From Branchinecta lynchi (Eukaryota > Arthropoda > Branchiopoda > Anostraca > Branchinectidae), in contig JAKZAP010000004.1 in assembly GCA_023053575.1 (NCBI GenBank), positions 1,156,861-1,220,860 on the forward strand: a stretch of 64,000 nucleotides of DNA, in the 5' to 3' direction. How positions within the stretch are numbered: position 1 is the stretch's first letter; each line of letters opens with the position of its first letter. Below are positions 41,371 through 52,777 of this stretch, piece by piece. The notes below the pieces were generated by a model that was given only the letters and a program-made list of their open reading frames with translations, did no database searches and was not told where the DNA came from. The position numbers and the translations under genes were made by a program.

Positions 41371-43112
41371 CTTGAAGTCAACAGGCCTGGAGAATGGCTT
41401 AAATATTTCAAAGCCACGGGTAATCTGTCAAAAGCAGAGCCTAGTCTTAGATTTGAAATGTTGGAACACAACAGTAAATAGTGTGAGGGGTCCTTTAAGA
41501 CGCTATAGTTCTTCGAATAAGATCTGAAAACGGGGTTTATCTTGAAGCGCTAACTGTCTACTTATTCTCACAAACTCCTCTTTCCATTTGCGCTTTTAAA
41601 TTTTAGAGAGTAAGCAATCTCAATATTCCCCAGTGCCTTTTGTCAGACACTTCTTTCTCTTTTGGAATAAAAGTAGGGAGTATCTTACTCCCGCCTTGGG
41701 TATACGCACCGATGCCGCCACTGACTCCTCAGTTTAGAAAACAGTTACGGCCGTAGAAATGAAGTACTTTGTACGGTCCGCTTCTGTACACTTAAAGAGA
41801 AACTGAATAGCCCCTTTTGTGACTCCTAGAACCTTTGTAGAATCAAGAACAAATAAGCAGTAAAACCTCCGTCTCCCGATCTCTGCAGTACGACCATATG
41901 TGGAGTCAAAAAGATTCCAGATGCCCTGCACAATTCAGACGAGCGGAGAGTATGAGCTTCCCGGAACATCACAGTAACTCTATATGAGTCCACAACATGC
42001 CAGTGATCCTCCGAAAGAACGAGAAAACGTCTCACTAACGACTCAAACTCGAATCGTTTGTCAAACAATCACAGCGATCTTCGGGAGCAGCTGTGATACC
42101 AGAGGTGATACCGCATCTGGCTCTTCTGCTAGGTACCGGCGATTTTGCATCGGCAAGGAGAGTTAGTCATCAAGAGTATTCATTACCTCTACAAACAGCT
42201 CATCGCTATAGAGAGCCCCGGAGAAGAAAAGTTGAGAGTACGAAGATCATTAGTTGTTTAACATTTGTGACGTCACAAGTGGCCCCCCTCTGCAGAGGCG
42301 GGTCATACACGTCGGTTAAGGTCTTTTCCTGTCGATGCATAGCAGCTAAGGGGAAAGTAAGCGGGGGTCAACTACATCTGTTACCGGTCTTGACTGCCCG
42401 CAATAAAACCTACTACCTCCCTAGGTTATAGTGGGTCCTGGCTATCAGTCTTACGAGCAAGCACTGTCTGTGTTGAGAATCCCGAGCCTCTACAACCGGA
42501 GAACAGAACTGATATTAAAGTTTGGAAAAAAAAAAACTGTTGGCAAATGAGAAAAACCGATGATTGCTCCCCCCTGATGCTGCGAAAAATAGCAGGACAG
42601 GACATCAAAACAAACTAGTGCCTGTCAGAGGACGAACTTCATTGTTCATGAACTCGTTTGTGCCCTTTTTAACAGAGATTTTTAACAAAGTGAATAATTA
42701 GTGTAATGCATTTATTTTATTACTGTGTGACCAGCGTAATTGAGCATCTTCTATCGAAGAAAGCTACGAAGTTGGTTTGTCAATAAACAATTTGATTAAT
42801 TTGATTTGAAAAAGGACTTTGTTTGGATGTACTAGGAGGATCCATTCTGTACTTTTGCACAGGCTGTCGACAGGTTTCACGAGGGGTTGCTCACTGCAAT
42901 CTATGTCGAACTTGCTGTCAGTCCTTTCTGCCTTTCTTTTCATCCGATATCATCCTTGAATGTTAGGACGCTCGTGATTGCACGACTTTGATCATCTCGC
43001 CGTACAGTAGCTCCTCGTGTGGTATCTTCAATCTGTTGGTGGCTGCGATTTGTTGGAGTGAAGGTGGCAATTTAAGACAGTGGCAGTTTCTTCGGAGTTT
43101 TCGGGTCGCTAA
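41371..43112. other. Intron, no gene recognised
   Basis: GAGGGGTTGCTCACT at 42881-42895 repeats the end of the 21.2-kb element, here without a partner. Otherwise only chance frames. Confidence 0.4.
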
Positions 43113-43667
43113 AGCATTGTCCTAATAGGTGTTGTAAGGTGTATTACGGCGTATAAAGCTTATTACAAATTCCTCTTTTCCTCGGGGCGCGCTGTAATAA
43201 GGCGAATAAGGAAAATAAAACTCGGCTCTATTCTTCCTTATGCAGAGCCAATCAGATCGCTTGGTTGGTTCCGCCAGCGGGCCGAGGAGAAGCGCAGCAT
43301 CGTCAGGGTTGCCAAAGAAAGCACAACAGTTCTACTTTGTTGGAAGCTAAAGAAACAACTTTTCTTAAAAAAACACGTTTTTGTTCTATTACGACGGCTT
43401 TTCGTCAGTTCGAGGATCAATGCCCTCCATCCGTTATTTTAATAGCTTTTTTACAGTATAATTTGCGTTATATTGTACTCATGTACTTCAAGTAGTACTA
43501 AGAATCTTTTCGGATATTTTTAGAGCTCGAAAAATTGTATTACCTTGTCAACACCGGTTGCCGCATTGATAAGAACCTCTTGGGTTGTATTTGAAAAGGC
43601 GTGTGTATTAAGACGTAAACATCGCGTATATCGCTATTCACCTTATTACACCTATTTGGACAATGCT
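43113..43667. mobile_element. Harbinger-like MITE, 555 bp, TAA target duplication
   Basis: The left end AGCATTGTCCTAATAGGTGT and the reverse of the right end AGCATTGTCCAAATAGGTGT differ at one position. Beyond this the arms continue with TAAGGTG. TAA is duplicated at 43110-43112 and 43668-43670. The interior has no transposase. Confidence 0.85.
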
Positions 43668-44588
43668 TAAGGAGTTTGCTGAGAGCTTGGTCACACTGAG
43701 TTCAAAAAGCCGCACGTTGGACAAACAACTGAACATCCCTAGGGGACGTGAGATTTGATGGGCTTTGTGGCAGCTCGCGGATAATGAGCAGAGTGCAATT
43801 GGTGGTCAATTATGGTTCCTGTAACACAATTATACACGGTGTTTTGCTCTAGTTTTTCTTCTGACTTTAAAAAGACAAGATTCAGAATTAGTTGTATCTT
43901 GTTCTTTTTTCTTCTTTTGCAACCCCAAAAGCCAGGAAATGAGCCAAGTGCGACCGAGCTCTGAGCACTCAAAGGGGATGTGCTGTGCCGTTTCCGGTGT
44001 TGCCAAGAGCTCGACTCATAAAAGTGTCACTATTGTTGACAGAAATGTACGTTTTGACACCTCGAATTTTTTGTGTGCATTCCGCTCTGATTCCGCTGCA
44101 CAACGCGCAAAATTGGTAATAACTGAATTTGTAACAGCATTTTTCAAAACATTTCTTAACTGTTACATCACAGTCTTGTAACAAAAATTAATTGGAAATG
44201 AGCTGTATTTAAGGCCTCAAACTGTTTTTGTATACAATAATCAGTGTAAAGTACGTGTTTTGGCAGTATTTTGGGGGCGTTAATCCGTCACTTTTGTAAA
44301 GTAAATGGGAAAGTGTGTTCCTGACCTAAAAAGTGTCATTCGTAAAAAAAGATGTCACTTTCAGAAAAATAGTGTCACGATGTCCCCCAGAGACGAAAAG
44401 TGTCAAAAAGCACCAAAAGTTTCACACTTGGCAACACGGGCCGTTTCATCCTGCTGGTGGCAGAGCGAAAGCACTCACGATTTTTGAAACTTTTGCCTCA
44501 TTTGCGCTGGGTGTCCGCAGAGGAAGCTGAGAAGTTTTGCGATGCATAAAGACGTTTGTCAGTACGAAAGGTCCAGAGACACCACTTA
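43668..44588. other. Intron, no gene recognised
   Basis: Several short AAAGTGTCA repeats near 44020-44410. No supported exon. Confidence 0.4.
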
Positions 44589-44810
44589 TGGTCCATTTAC
44601 ACACTGCGTAAAATCCGAGCGTATTTTGAAATCCGACTGTATTTTGCGCACGTTTTGAGCTTGAAAAGAGCAATACGAACGTATTTGGATACAAAACTGA
44701 CCGATTTCTCAAATACGTACGTATTGCTAGAAATGTTTTCAAGCTCAAAACGTGCGTAAAATACGCTCGGATTTCAAAATTCGGATTTTACGCAGTGTGT
44801 AAACCCACCA
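44589..44810. mobile_element. Near-palindromic MITE, 222 bp, TTA target duplication
   Basis: Arms of about 100 bp run inward from TGGTCCATTTACACACTGCG and the inverted TGGTGGGTTTACACACTGCG, including GCACGTTTTGAGCTTGAAAA in both. TTA flanks both sides (44586-44588 and 44811-44813). The whole element folds into a single hairpin with a short loop. Confidence 0.9.
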
Positions 44811-45435
44811 TTAGGCAATTAAGTAGGAGTTATTGAGCTTCTCTGGATTCTCGAGTCTTCAAGCTACGAAATGCTGTACTGGTGGACAGGAGATTTTGAA
44901 TTTTCTGCGTTATCTGTGTTGGGTGTACGCGTAGGAATGGGATATATTTTGCGATGTAGCTAGACTGCTCTCAGTAAAAAAATATCTATGCACTGTTAGG
45001 TCGAGAAAATGTTAGTCCGATGACAAAATAGTTTTTCGGGATCGTAAGTGAGATGGACTATGCTACCATTTTCTTTTTAAGTACCCTATTTTTGTTCGTG
45101 AACGCTTAGATATATTATTTCACCTTAATAGGAGCAATGTTCCTTTTCCATTTCATCTTGATTTGTTTTTTAAATTTAGGAACGTTAGAAAGATTGTGTG
45201 GGAATATATTAGGAAAACTAAACGTTTGGATTTCGAATTATGATGTGCTTTTTTGCGTTTGATAATGGAACTCGCACTGTGTATTATTTAGTTATTTTTT
45301 TCTTTCTTTTTTGATTAATTGTTTGTACAAATTTATCTGATTTGTAGTTTATTTTAGATGTTTAGTTTTGTTTCTTTGTTAGTTGTGAAATGCCGTAAGG
45401 CTAAATGACGTAATAAATTCATTGATACAAGTAGG
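44811..45435 (+). other. Retroposon-like remnant ending in a GTAATAAATTCATTGAT tail
   Basis: The last 50 bp (GTGAAATGCCGTAAGGCTAAATGACGTAATAAATTC) resemble the LINE tails at 10175-10235 and, inverted, at 20972. A decayed frame upstream (FVRERLDILFHLNRSN-like) is not assignable. Confidence 0.4.
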
Positions 45436-45720
45436 CGAAGATTTAGTGTTTAATGAGAAATTGCCACACTAGCAAAAGCAAAATGATAGTCAACAGTAAG
45501 CAAACAAAAAGTCACAGAAAAACAAAACATGTAAATAATATTACTTAATAAGAAAAGATAGAAACTTAAACACGGAACGGGACGAACACAAGACAAACTG
45601 AAGAAAGTGCGAAAATGTCAAAATTTTACTGATCGCTAATGTATCTGGTGACCAGGGTTGCGACCGAGTGGAGCCGACGTGCTGTACTTGACGCTGGGAA
45701 TGGTTTCATGTAGCGCCATT
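45436..45720 (+). repeat. Dispersed repeat related to the interior of the TTAA element at 26.5 kb
   Basis: Shares GTTTAATG-x(1)-xAAATTGCCACA, AGCAAAAGC and GAGTGGAGCCGACGxGCxGTACTTGAxGCTGG with 26770-27020, in the same orientation. No coding frame. Confidence 0.55.
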
Positions 45721-46477
45721 AAATATTTTATGATCTTCTAGAAAAATGAGGCTTCTTGTCACGGATCAACTAGCTTATCATCCTGACTAATGAATGTATG
45801 TATTTAAGACACAACGTCCGAGAGTCAAGACAGAAAAAAATGACAGAAAACACTATAAGTGAACCATATCCCCATTAACCTGTCCCTTGTAATCAACACT
45901 ACTAATCAGTCCTATTCTCCATCAGCCTAATCTAAGAACCTTGTTCTAAGACCAGTCGGCAACCTGAAGCGACGTTCCCAATTTTTCAGACTAAGAGAAG
46001 ATTCATCTCGTATCCTCTTTACCGCTAAAGGCACTCTCCCTTTCCCTCGCTTCTTTCATTTCATTTATATTTATTCCTAGTACTATGCTGACAATATATA
46101 TGTAACTCAAGACTCCCAGAAAGCTGTCTAGTGGGTGCGGCTGGATCAACTAATGTGTGATTTCACGTTACATACATACATATTACCTTCTGCGCTCCTA
46201 TACTATTTGGTTCTGGTGTCACTCATGTTCTGCGAAAGAAGGCTATTAGAAAGATGATATTATGTTATTTTAAGTATGCAAAGCATCTGCTCCACTTGTC
46301 GAAATTATGTCATAACCATACATCGATGTAGAAGTTCAAATTCAAATGCAAGTGTTAACCCTTTTGGATGTTTCCTCGTCGCTATAAAAAACCATGGACA
46401 ACAGGGCCCAACCAGCGCACGGCGTTATCAACTGCTTCCTTGCCGAAGATCTAAATTTGAGTGTCTTTTTCTGTGTG
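45721..46477. other. Intron, no gene recognised
   Basis: A frame at 46276-46575 leads into the LINE-like tail and is probably the end of a decayed retroposon, not a gene. Confidence 0.35.
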
Positions 46478-46556
46478 TTTATGTGCTTTATTTGATGTCT
46501 TTCATTCACTCCGCTTTTCCAAAATGGCGGGTTATAAATAAATTAGTTACTTACTT
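46478..46556 (+). repeat. LINE-like 3' tail, copy 2
   Basis: Same tail as 36640-36712: CATTCACTCCGCTTTTCC, ATGGCGGGTTATAAATAAATT, then TTACTTACTTAC. Confidence 0.55.
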
Positions 46557-47149
46557 ACATCAAATAATCACGTAGAATGCATCAAGGACATCTTTCAGTA
46601 AGCTCACCAAAATTGAAGAGCAAATCTAAGAATATATCATGCAAAAAAATGAGATTAGATAAGACCAGACCAAATCCGTTTTTCTTGTTCAGCCAATCCT
46701 TCGCTCGTGTACTAAGTGAATCACTCTTGAATCACCCCTCCCACACTCGGAACGTTAGTAAGCAGTCCTAGACAATAGAGAACTCCCAGAGCATATTTGC
46801 GGGTATAGGTTGAATGTGTTGTAGGAAGTCCCTCAGAACTTTGGATCCGCTTTCCCTTATTCATTTCCCGGTTACTGAGGAAGTTCGCAAGGACGGTCTT
46901 TCACAGCGGAGAATCGAATTTCCCACTCAAGTTAGGGAATTTCCACAAATCGAAGGAAGTAGTATATTCAGTTATCGAATCGAAACTGAATTCGGCTCAA
47001 ATCAAACCTGCGCTTTTGTAGACTATGTTTACTCGGGAAAAATCCGAAAGAGTGGTTTTGGAGGAAGACGGATTGAAGTAGTGTGTTAATTAAATTTTTT
47101 TTTTTTTTTTTTTTTTTTTGTCAACTTAACTACTTTAGCCTACTGGAAA
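46557..47149. other. Intron, no gene recognised
   Basis: The frame 46814-47089 is open but has no homology or splice borders that can be defended. A T21 run at 47095-47119 follows. Confidence 0.35.
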
Positions 47150-47560
47150 CGGTAAAAAAAAAAACCAAAACGCCCACGACTGCAAGGGGCTGCCCCCATC
47201 TTTAATACACCCAACTAAAAAACATCACTAATAAATAAAAATCATTTAACTAACATATTTTAAAAATCATATAAATCAAATAATATATAAATCATATAAA
47301 TGATATAAATCATTTAAGTAACATATTTTAAAGTACATTGATCACTATATAATAATTATAATCAACTCAATACATTCACCGGGCCTTGCTATGGCATTTT
47401 TTATAATTCTTAAAATAAACAAATTCCCAGTAAAAAAAACAACGGAATAAAATTACCGGGCCTTGCTATGGCATTTTTTATAATCCTTAAAATAAACAAA
47501 TTTCCAGTAAAAAAAACAACGGAATAAAATTAGTAAATACTAAAAAATACTACAACATAG
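47150..47560 (+). repeat. Dispersed repeat with CGCCCACGACTGCAAGGGGC, copy 2
   Basis: Partner of 39350-39600, longer here. It contains an internal tandem duplication of about 70 bp (CGGGCCTTGCTATGGCATTTT at 47380 and 47458). Confidence 0.65.
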
Positions 47561-47760
47561 ATTTATGTACAATTTTTGCTCTACCATACCTTTTTGTGTC
47601 AGCTCTTTCTGCAGCCCCCATGCTGCCAATGTCTTTTCCAGAACATAGTTTTCTTCTTTTTCTTGTGTCCTCGCTTTCCACGCGTAGTAGCTATAATTTG
47701 CTACGATGTCTGTGGCTGATCGGTCTTTTTCACCTTAGTTTACTGTCTTTTCATTTCTAG

Positions 47761-47838
47761 GATACAAGAACTCATGTTGTCGGGGAGCTGTACGATACTG
47801 AGAGGTCTTATATTGAATCTCTGAACATCCTGGTCACT
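47761..47838 (+). CDS. RhoGEF exon, start of the DH (Dbl homology) domain
   Basis: Bounded by TTTCATTTCTAG and GTGAGT, 78 nt, phase 0 at both ends, one open frame. The text HVVGELYDTERSYIESL matches the first helix (conserved region 1) of Dbl-family exchange factors, where the E-L-x(2)-T-E-x-x-[YF] pattern is diagnostic. DH domains catalyse GDP release from Rho GTPases. The rest of the DH domain was not found before 53.6 kb, so the following intron is long and probably hosts the right-hand Polinton. Together with the disordered exon at 29337, this gives a gene of at least 18.5 kb. Confidence 0.75.
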
Positions 47839-48282
47839 GTGAGTTAATTTTTATCTTATTTATTTTTACTACATAGTTACTTATCACGTCCGCACACTTA
47901 TCACGTGTGCGTGGGACACGTCTTAATCAGAAGGAGTAGCCATTTTTTTCAGATTTCCGAAAGTCCCTTAAAACAGTACGACTTATGGTTTAAACATAAA
48001 ATCGAGGTCTAGAGGCCACGTTTCTGCCAGGATTTTTTGCCCCATTCTTTTTAAATGGACAATTTGAGATTTTTCAACTTTGTGATTAAACTGCAGTGTA
48101 CCATATTGAAAGCAAAGCCTTCATCGTCCTAGCTCATCTGCAAGCATCCTAACTTTCGTTCCACAAGATTTTGAGTCCTTTTATGTATAGAGTACTGAAA
48201 GAGAAAAGGGCTCGTGAAACGCTTCCACATAAGCTAGCATTGGCAGGCATATGAGAGAACCAACCAGTATATCGCATCTGCG
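47839..48282. other. Intron, no gene recognised
   Basis: Only a partial palindrome (CACACTTATCACGTGTGCG, 47892-47910) stands out. Confidence 0.4.
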
Positions 48283-49125
48283 ATCCAGCCATCGCGGGGG
48301 GAGTGGAGGGATGGGGAATCCTGAAACTAGAAACATGCATAACTCTGGAACGGATAATTGGACATGCATGAAACTTGACAATTGTGAAGAACAAGTGTCT
48401 CAGATTTTCAATTTCAAATCTGAACCGAATCCGAAAACTGGGGGAGGGGGTAGAGGGGGGGGGGGACCGGAAATCTCGTGAAGTGCTTAGGGTCGAGGGA
48501 TCGAGATGGAACTTGAAGGGAAGAACAAGCATTAACCCTAGATACTTTGGTAACAAAACAAGACCGGATCGTGTCACAGAAGAGGGGGTTGGAGGGTGTT
48601 TTCCCGGATTTCCGGAGATCACGAGTTAGGGTACTTCCAAATGTACTAGGACCATTACACTTGGCAGACATTAGGTACTCTCCCAGGTCGACTTGAAAAT
48701 AGTTCCTTTCCCGATCCGATGATTATGGGGGTAATGGAAGGATGGGGAATCCGGAATCTAGTGACATGCATAACTCTGGAACGGATGATGAGACGTGCAT
48801 GAAACTTGTCAAGTGTGAAGAACAAGTGTCTCAGATGATCAATTTCAATTCTGGAACGGATCTGATAACTTCATGGGGGGGGAGCTGGAGGGGGGGGGGG
48901 GGGTTAGGGCGAGATTCTGCGACTTAGAGGGAAGAACAAGCATAAGCCGTAGATACATTATTGACTAAACAGGGCCGGATGGTGTCACAGTGGGGGGAGT
49001 TGGAGGGGTTTTTGCACAGTTCTGATAATCACGAGTTAGGGTACTTCCAGATGTGCTATGACCGTGAAACTTTGTAGGCATGTTAGGGACTCTATCAGAT
49101 TGGCTTAAAAATAGTCCCTCCCCCG
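48283..49125 (+). repeat. Large tandem repeat, period about 410-430 bp, two copies plus a fragment
   Basis: Units start near 48283 and 48713, with a third start at 49124. Shared strings include ATGCATAACTCTGGAACGGAT, GAAGAACAAGTGTCTCAGAT and CACGAGTTAGGGTACTTCCA. Long G runs occur in each unit. Frames on both strands are by-products. Confidence 0.85.
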
Positions 49126-49605
49126 ATCCGGCCATCGTTGGAGGAAGAAACAGTTGTTATTGAGTGGTATAACCATTTCAGATTTACTAGATCAAGCCCA
49201 TTTTCTGATGAATATCGGGAGAGAGATCCAGCCTTGAAAACTTCAAACCGTATCTGACAAACATACTAACTGTTCTTACAAGTGCCATATGAGCTTTCAG
49301 CTCTTTTTTATTATTTTAATTATTTTAAGGGTTATTTTTAATTATTTTAATTATTTTTCGCGTTAAATTTTGTTGCCGACGAAAATTCAGTGTGAAATGA
49401 CGATAAAAATCTTGTGTCGCTGCGATTGAAAAATCTCGTTCATCGCCGCGATTTGCTCTCTGTGAACCTAGGGTAACTGGTCATTTGTCTGTCGCGTAAC
49501 TTGTCAATAAAATTACAATGATACTGTAATACGACTGACCAAGGCACGACACTGCTCTGTATTTCGCGGAGTTACCTGTGTCAACTGAAACGCGGCCGAC
49601 TAACA
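49126..49605. other. Intron, no gene recognised
   Basis: Includes an ATTATTTTAATTATTTT microsatellite-like tract (49305-49355). Confidence 0.4.
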
Positions 49606-50159
49606 GTTGCGTTTTTTATCTGAATTCTCAGTTCTCCGTTCTCGCTTTTAAATTCTTGATTTTCGTAGAAATGACCGGTTTTGCTCCATTCGCTTCCCCA
49701 TACTCTTGATGACTATCTCCTTCCCGATACAAAATCTCCGGCCTCTCCGGGTAGCAAGCGGAAGAAAGGCAGTAGTGGTGTCACAACTGCTCCCAATGAT
49801 CGCGGTGATTGATTGACACAGGATTTGAGTCGTACGGACGCGCTTACTCCTTCTTCCTGAGGATCACTGGCGAGGTATGGACTTAGTCGTATTCTCGGTT
49901 TTGACAAAAACATGAATTTGGCAGCCCTCCCAACCCGGTATACCTGTTTATGAATATTGAACATCCGCACTCTGTTGACCAATCCGGGAGGAGAACGGAG
50001 AGAAGAGAATCGGAGTATCTTCTCGACTCTGCAGAATGCGAGGCTTTTCCCGTTCTCGATTCTGACAAAAACACAAGAAAATGAGAATTCGCCTCATCTG
50101 AATAGTCAAAAAACGTGAAATAGGAGAATCGCGAGGAGAATTCGGATCAAAATCTCAAC
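49606..50159. mobile_element. MITE with GTTGCGTTT ends, longer copy 2
   Basis: The left end GTTGCGTTTTTTATCTGAAT and the decayed right end (GGATCAAAATCTCAAC) are related to those of 19323-19670, and most internal blocks are shared. About 200 bp extra sequence lies in the centre. Confidence 0.6.
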
Positions 50160-50564
50160 TAATATGTCACACTCGATTCTACACAGCGGAAGAGCGTATT
50201 TCTTATACCAAAGCATTTTTTTTTCTGTTATATTATTTAATTTCTAGAGTCAAGCCATTACATATCAAACCTATCAATTGCCAATACGTACCTTAAAGTT
50301 GCGTTTTATTGGATTCACTTTTGTTTCGTCAAAGTTTGTAGTTTGGCTCTTGTTTTGTCTTACTTGCGTTTTATTGAGTTCTTGTTTCCGAAAAGTCAAC
50401 CTACACCAAACTACGTCGGCGAGGTAGTTTGTAGTTTGAGCTCCATAAGTAGTAGATTATAGGCGTATTGCTACGGGCACATTTCCCTATGTCCGTCCGT
50501 CCGTCTGTTACCAAGCCAAGGCGCTTCCCTATCCCTGACCCTCCAACCATAGCCCCGGCTGGGC
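50160..50564. other. Intron, no gene recognised
   Basis: A CCGTCCGTCCGTCTGTTACC stretch at 50490 resembles the start of the dispersed repeat family, but no further match follows. Confidence 0.4.
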
Positions 50565-50750
50565 ACACGCGGGATCCGGCCGCCTCCGTCCGAGCGCGTG
50601 CGGTGGTGGTCGCGAATCCGTAAACACGGCAAACGCATTTTCCGGGCGGGACGGCGATCTCCGGGCGAGCAGGCCGCACGCGGATCCGGCAGCCTTCGCC
50701 CGAGCGCGCGGTAGTCCGGATTTCCGCCGCGTTTACCGCACGTGAGGTGT
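50565..50750 (+). repeat. GC-rich direct duplication, unit about 100 bp
   Basis: CACGCGGGATCCGGCCGCCTCCG...GAGCGCG (50566) recurs as CACGCGGATCCGGCAGCCTTCG...GAGCGCG (50677). At about 65% GC it stands out against the 38-40% background. CpG is frequent. Confidence 0.6.
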
Positions 50751-51253
50751 GCTTTAAGGTGACCGCTATGATGAGTGCTTTAAGGAAACTCCCATGGTGA
50801 GTGATTTAAGTTTTGATGTTTTTTTTGGTTCATGATAAAATAGAAGTGATAAAAGGATGCTTTATGGATTGATTAAATTTAGCTACAGTACTGCAATTCG
50901 TCGATGGAATAACAAGCTTGTTGACTCCACTTTGCAACTCCGAAGAGTGTTGACAGATATTGTGCAAGGGTGTGGGATCAGATTACACTAGATAACCACC
51001 TTCATGTACTATTTGCTAACCACTAATGGTTCCATGAGAACAACATAGTTGACAACATCACAAGGGGTTTCGCAAATCAGATTTAGAGTATACTGGCAAG
51101 GAAATGTCAATAGTGAAGGTTGTCATGTGAATGACACCGTGCACCGTTAGGTACTGTACAGTTAGAATTCGATATTGTCTAGAAAGATCATTTTAAGAAA
51201 CAGTCGGTTGCGACAATCCAAACTAGATAGTTCGAAAGAAAAGTGAATCAGAA

Positions 51254-52273
51254 ATGGAGAATCAGATGCGAACGGAAGAGTACAGAGATAAGTGGAACAC
51301 AGGTCCCATGCATGCATGGACATTGAACTTGCAGCATCCAGCTCAAATTCTTTTTGAGTATGGTCTTCAGTACAGATTGATGCTTAATCAAATTATTTCT
51401 CGGGACAATGGGGATTACGAAAATAGTGTAGTTATGGATTTACCTCAAATTCACCTTATAAAGTCGAATACAGAAACGGTTATTTCCAGGTTTCAGTATG
51501 AGTGGGCTGTAGATTATGAAGAGTTACGAATTCGGTACAAAGCATTAAATGAAATTTGGGGAAAAGAGAGGTGCTGTCACTTTGAAATTCCAAGCTCCCA
51601 TATTTGGGATCTTTTCCTAGTGGAACGTGAAAAAGGTTTGTATATACAGCCTTTTGACTTCAAGGAGACTAGGATGACATTACAGCCAGCGAGAAATTTG
51701 CGTACTACAAATATCGGAGTGAGAGTATCTCCTAGATTTGTAGACGATAAAAAACAGCATCGTCTCGCAGCTGGAATCATTAATCGGTGGGTTTTCCAGA
51801 TCTTTTTGGAAGATCTGCAACACGGTGATATTGCGTGGATGGGTTGTTTTCATAGTGAATGTCCCATACTTTGCGAGTTGTGCGAGGAGATCTTGCAAGC
51901 ATGGGCACATTTCTGTTCTAGGAAACAGACATCTAAGGTAACCTTCTGGAGGAAACATGCAAGGAATGAAACAAATCTTCCATGCAACCTGATCGACTTG
52001 GCATATTTTTACGGTGAGAAGCACGGAGAATATGCCGAGTTTTCGATCCAGATGAAACGGAAGATACTGAACATTCTTCAGTCATTCCAGTGCATTCGTT
52101 TCCAATTTGGAAATCCACCTGTCTCGCAACACGGAAATCTATCAAGAATTGCTCGATATGTTTGTACAGGGCAGGTCAAGCATTATCAGATGCCGGATCT
52201 TGACCCTGTTAAAAACAATCGAGATTTTATTGATTTTTCAATTCTTGATAGTTTACCACATCGGGAAGATTAG
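51254..52273 (+). CDS. Unrecognised intact intronless protein, 339 aa
   Basis: ATG in the context AGAAATGGAG, 339 codons without a break. The composition is clearly coding and protein-like: aromatic-rich N-terminus MHAWTLNLQHPAQILFEYGL, a Cys/His cluster CFHSECPILCELCEEILQAW at about residues 197-216, and a C-terminal RIARYVCTGQ. There is no signal peptide, membrane span or known catalytic motif. AATAAA signals lie 30 and 150 bp after the stop, each inside a repeated AGCTGTAATACAGCT-like context. It sits in the putative RhoGEF intron, convergent to the right Polinton, 1.35 kb from its last gene. It could be an accessory gene of that element (plus-strand genes opposite PolB exist in the left element) or a captured, possibly retro-copied, host gene. 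Confidence 0.7.
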   Translation: MENQMRTEEYRDKWNTGPMHAWTLNLQHPAQILFEYGLQYRLMLNQIISRDNGDYENSVVMDLPQIHLIKSNTETVISRFQYEWAVDYEELRIRYKALNEIWGKERCCHFEIPSSHIWDLFLVEREKGLYIQPFDFKETRMTLQPARNLRTTNIGVRVSPRFVDDKKQHRLAAGIINRWVFQIFLEDLQHGDIAWMGCFHSECPILCELCEEILQAWAHFCSRKQTSKVTFWRKHARNETNLPCNLIDLAYFYGEKHGEYAEFSIQMKRKILNILQSFQCIRFQFGNPPVSQHGNLSRIARYVCTGQVKHYQMPDLDPVKNNRDFIDFSILDSLPHRED

Positions 52274-52295
52274 GGATATAACCAAGTGCTGTAAT

Positions 52296-52440
52296 ACAGC
52301 TAAATAAACCGTTTCTATTTTAAAAAAAATATATTTAAGCAGATCCTATCCGTTCTTTTGTCCTTGTTATTTTCCAAATCGAGAAAAATGTTAGATCTAA
52401 TTAGGGGGCTGTAATACAGCTATAAATAAAGTTTTTTTTT
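52296..52440 (+). terminator. Two polyadenylation signals in a duplicated palindromic context
   Basis: CTGTAATACAGCTAAATAAA at about 52290 and CTGTAATACAGCTATAAATAAA at about 52409 follow the 339-aa gene. Each pairs a GCTGTA-TACAGC stem with a poly(A) signal and is followed by T- or A-rich sequence. Confidence 0.45.
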
Positions 52441-52777
52441 TTAATTAAGATCAATCTGTTAATGGTCTAATAATGTAACTGTCCACTCATCTCGAAACAA
52501 GCAAAGATCCAACCAATCAGGTAAGTCAGAGTCGGAGCAGGGGGCTGTTCAGCCAGGTCCCAGATCCAACCCTTTGGCTTTCAGCGCTGTGAGTTAGTAG
52601 TTTAGCATTGCACAGTGGACGTGAAAGGATATCTTACAGAGTGAGGTAATGACAATGTTATTCTGTGTACTGAAAGGTACTAATTGCTATTAAATGCGTT
52701 TAAGTTTTGCAGATTCATTTGTATACAGAAAAGAGTCTAGAATCGTTATTTTTTTTTATTTTCGTAATGTTTTTATT

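Noticed and set aside
48149..48671. 157-aa and other ORFs in the 48-kb tandem repeat
   Set aside because: Open frames occur on both strands of a G-rich tandem repeat with no domain or splice evidence.
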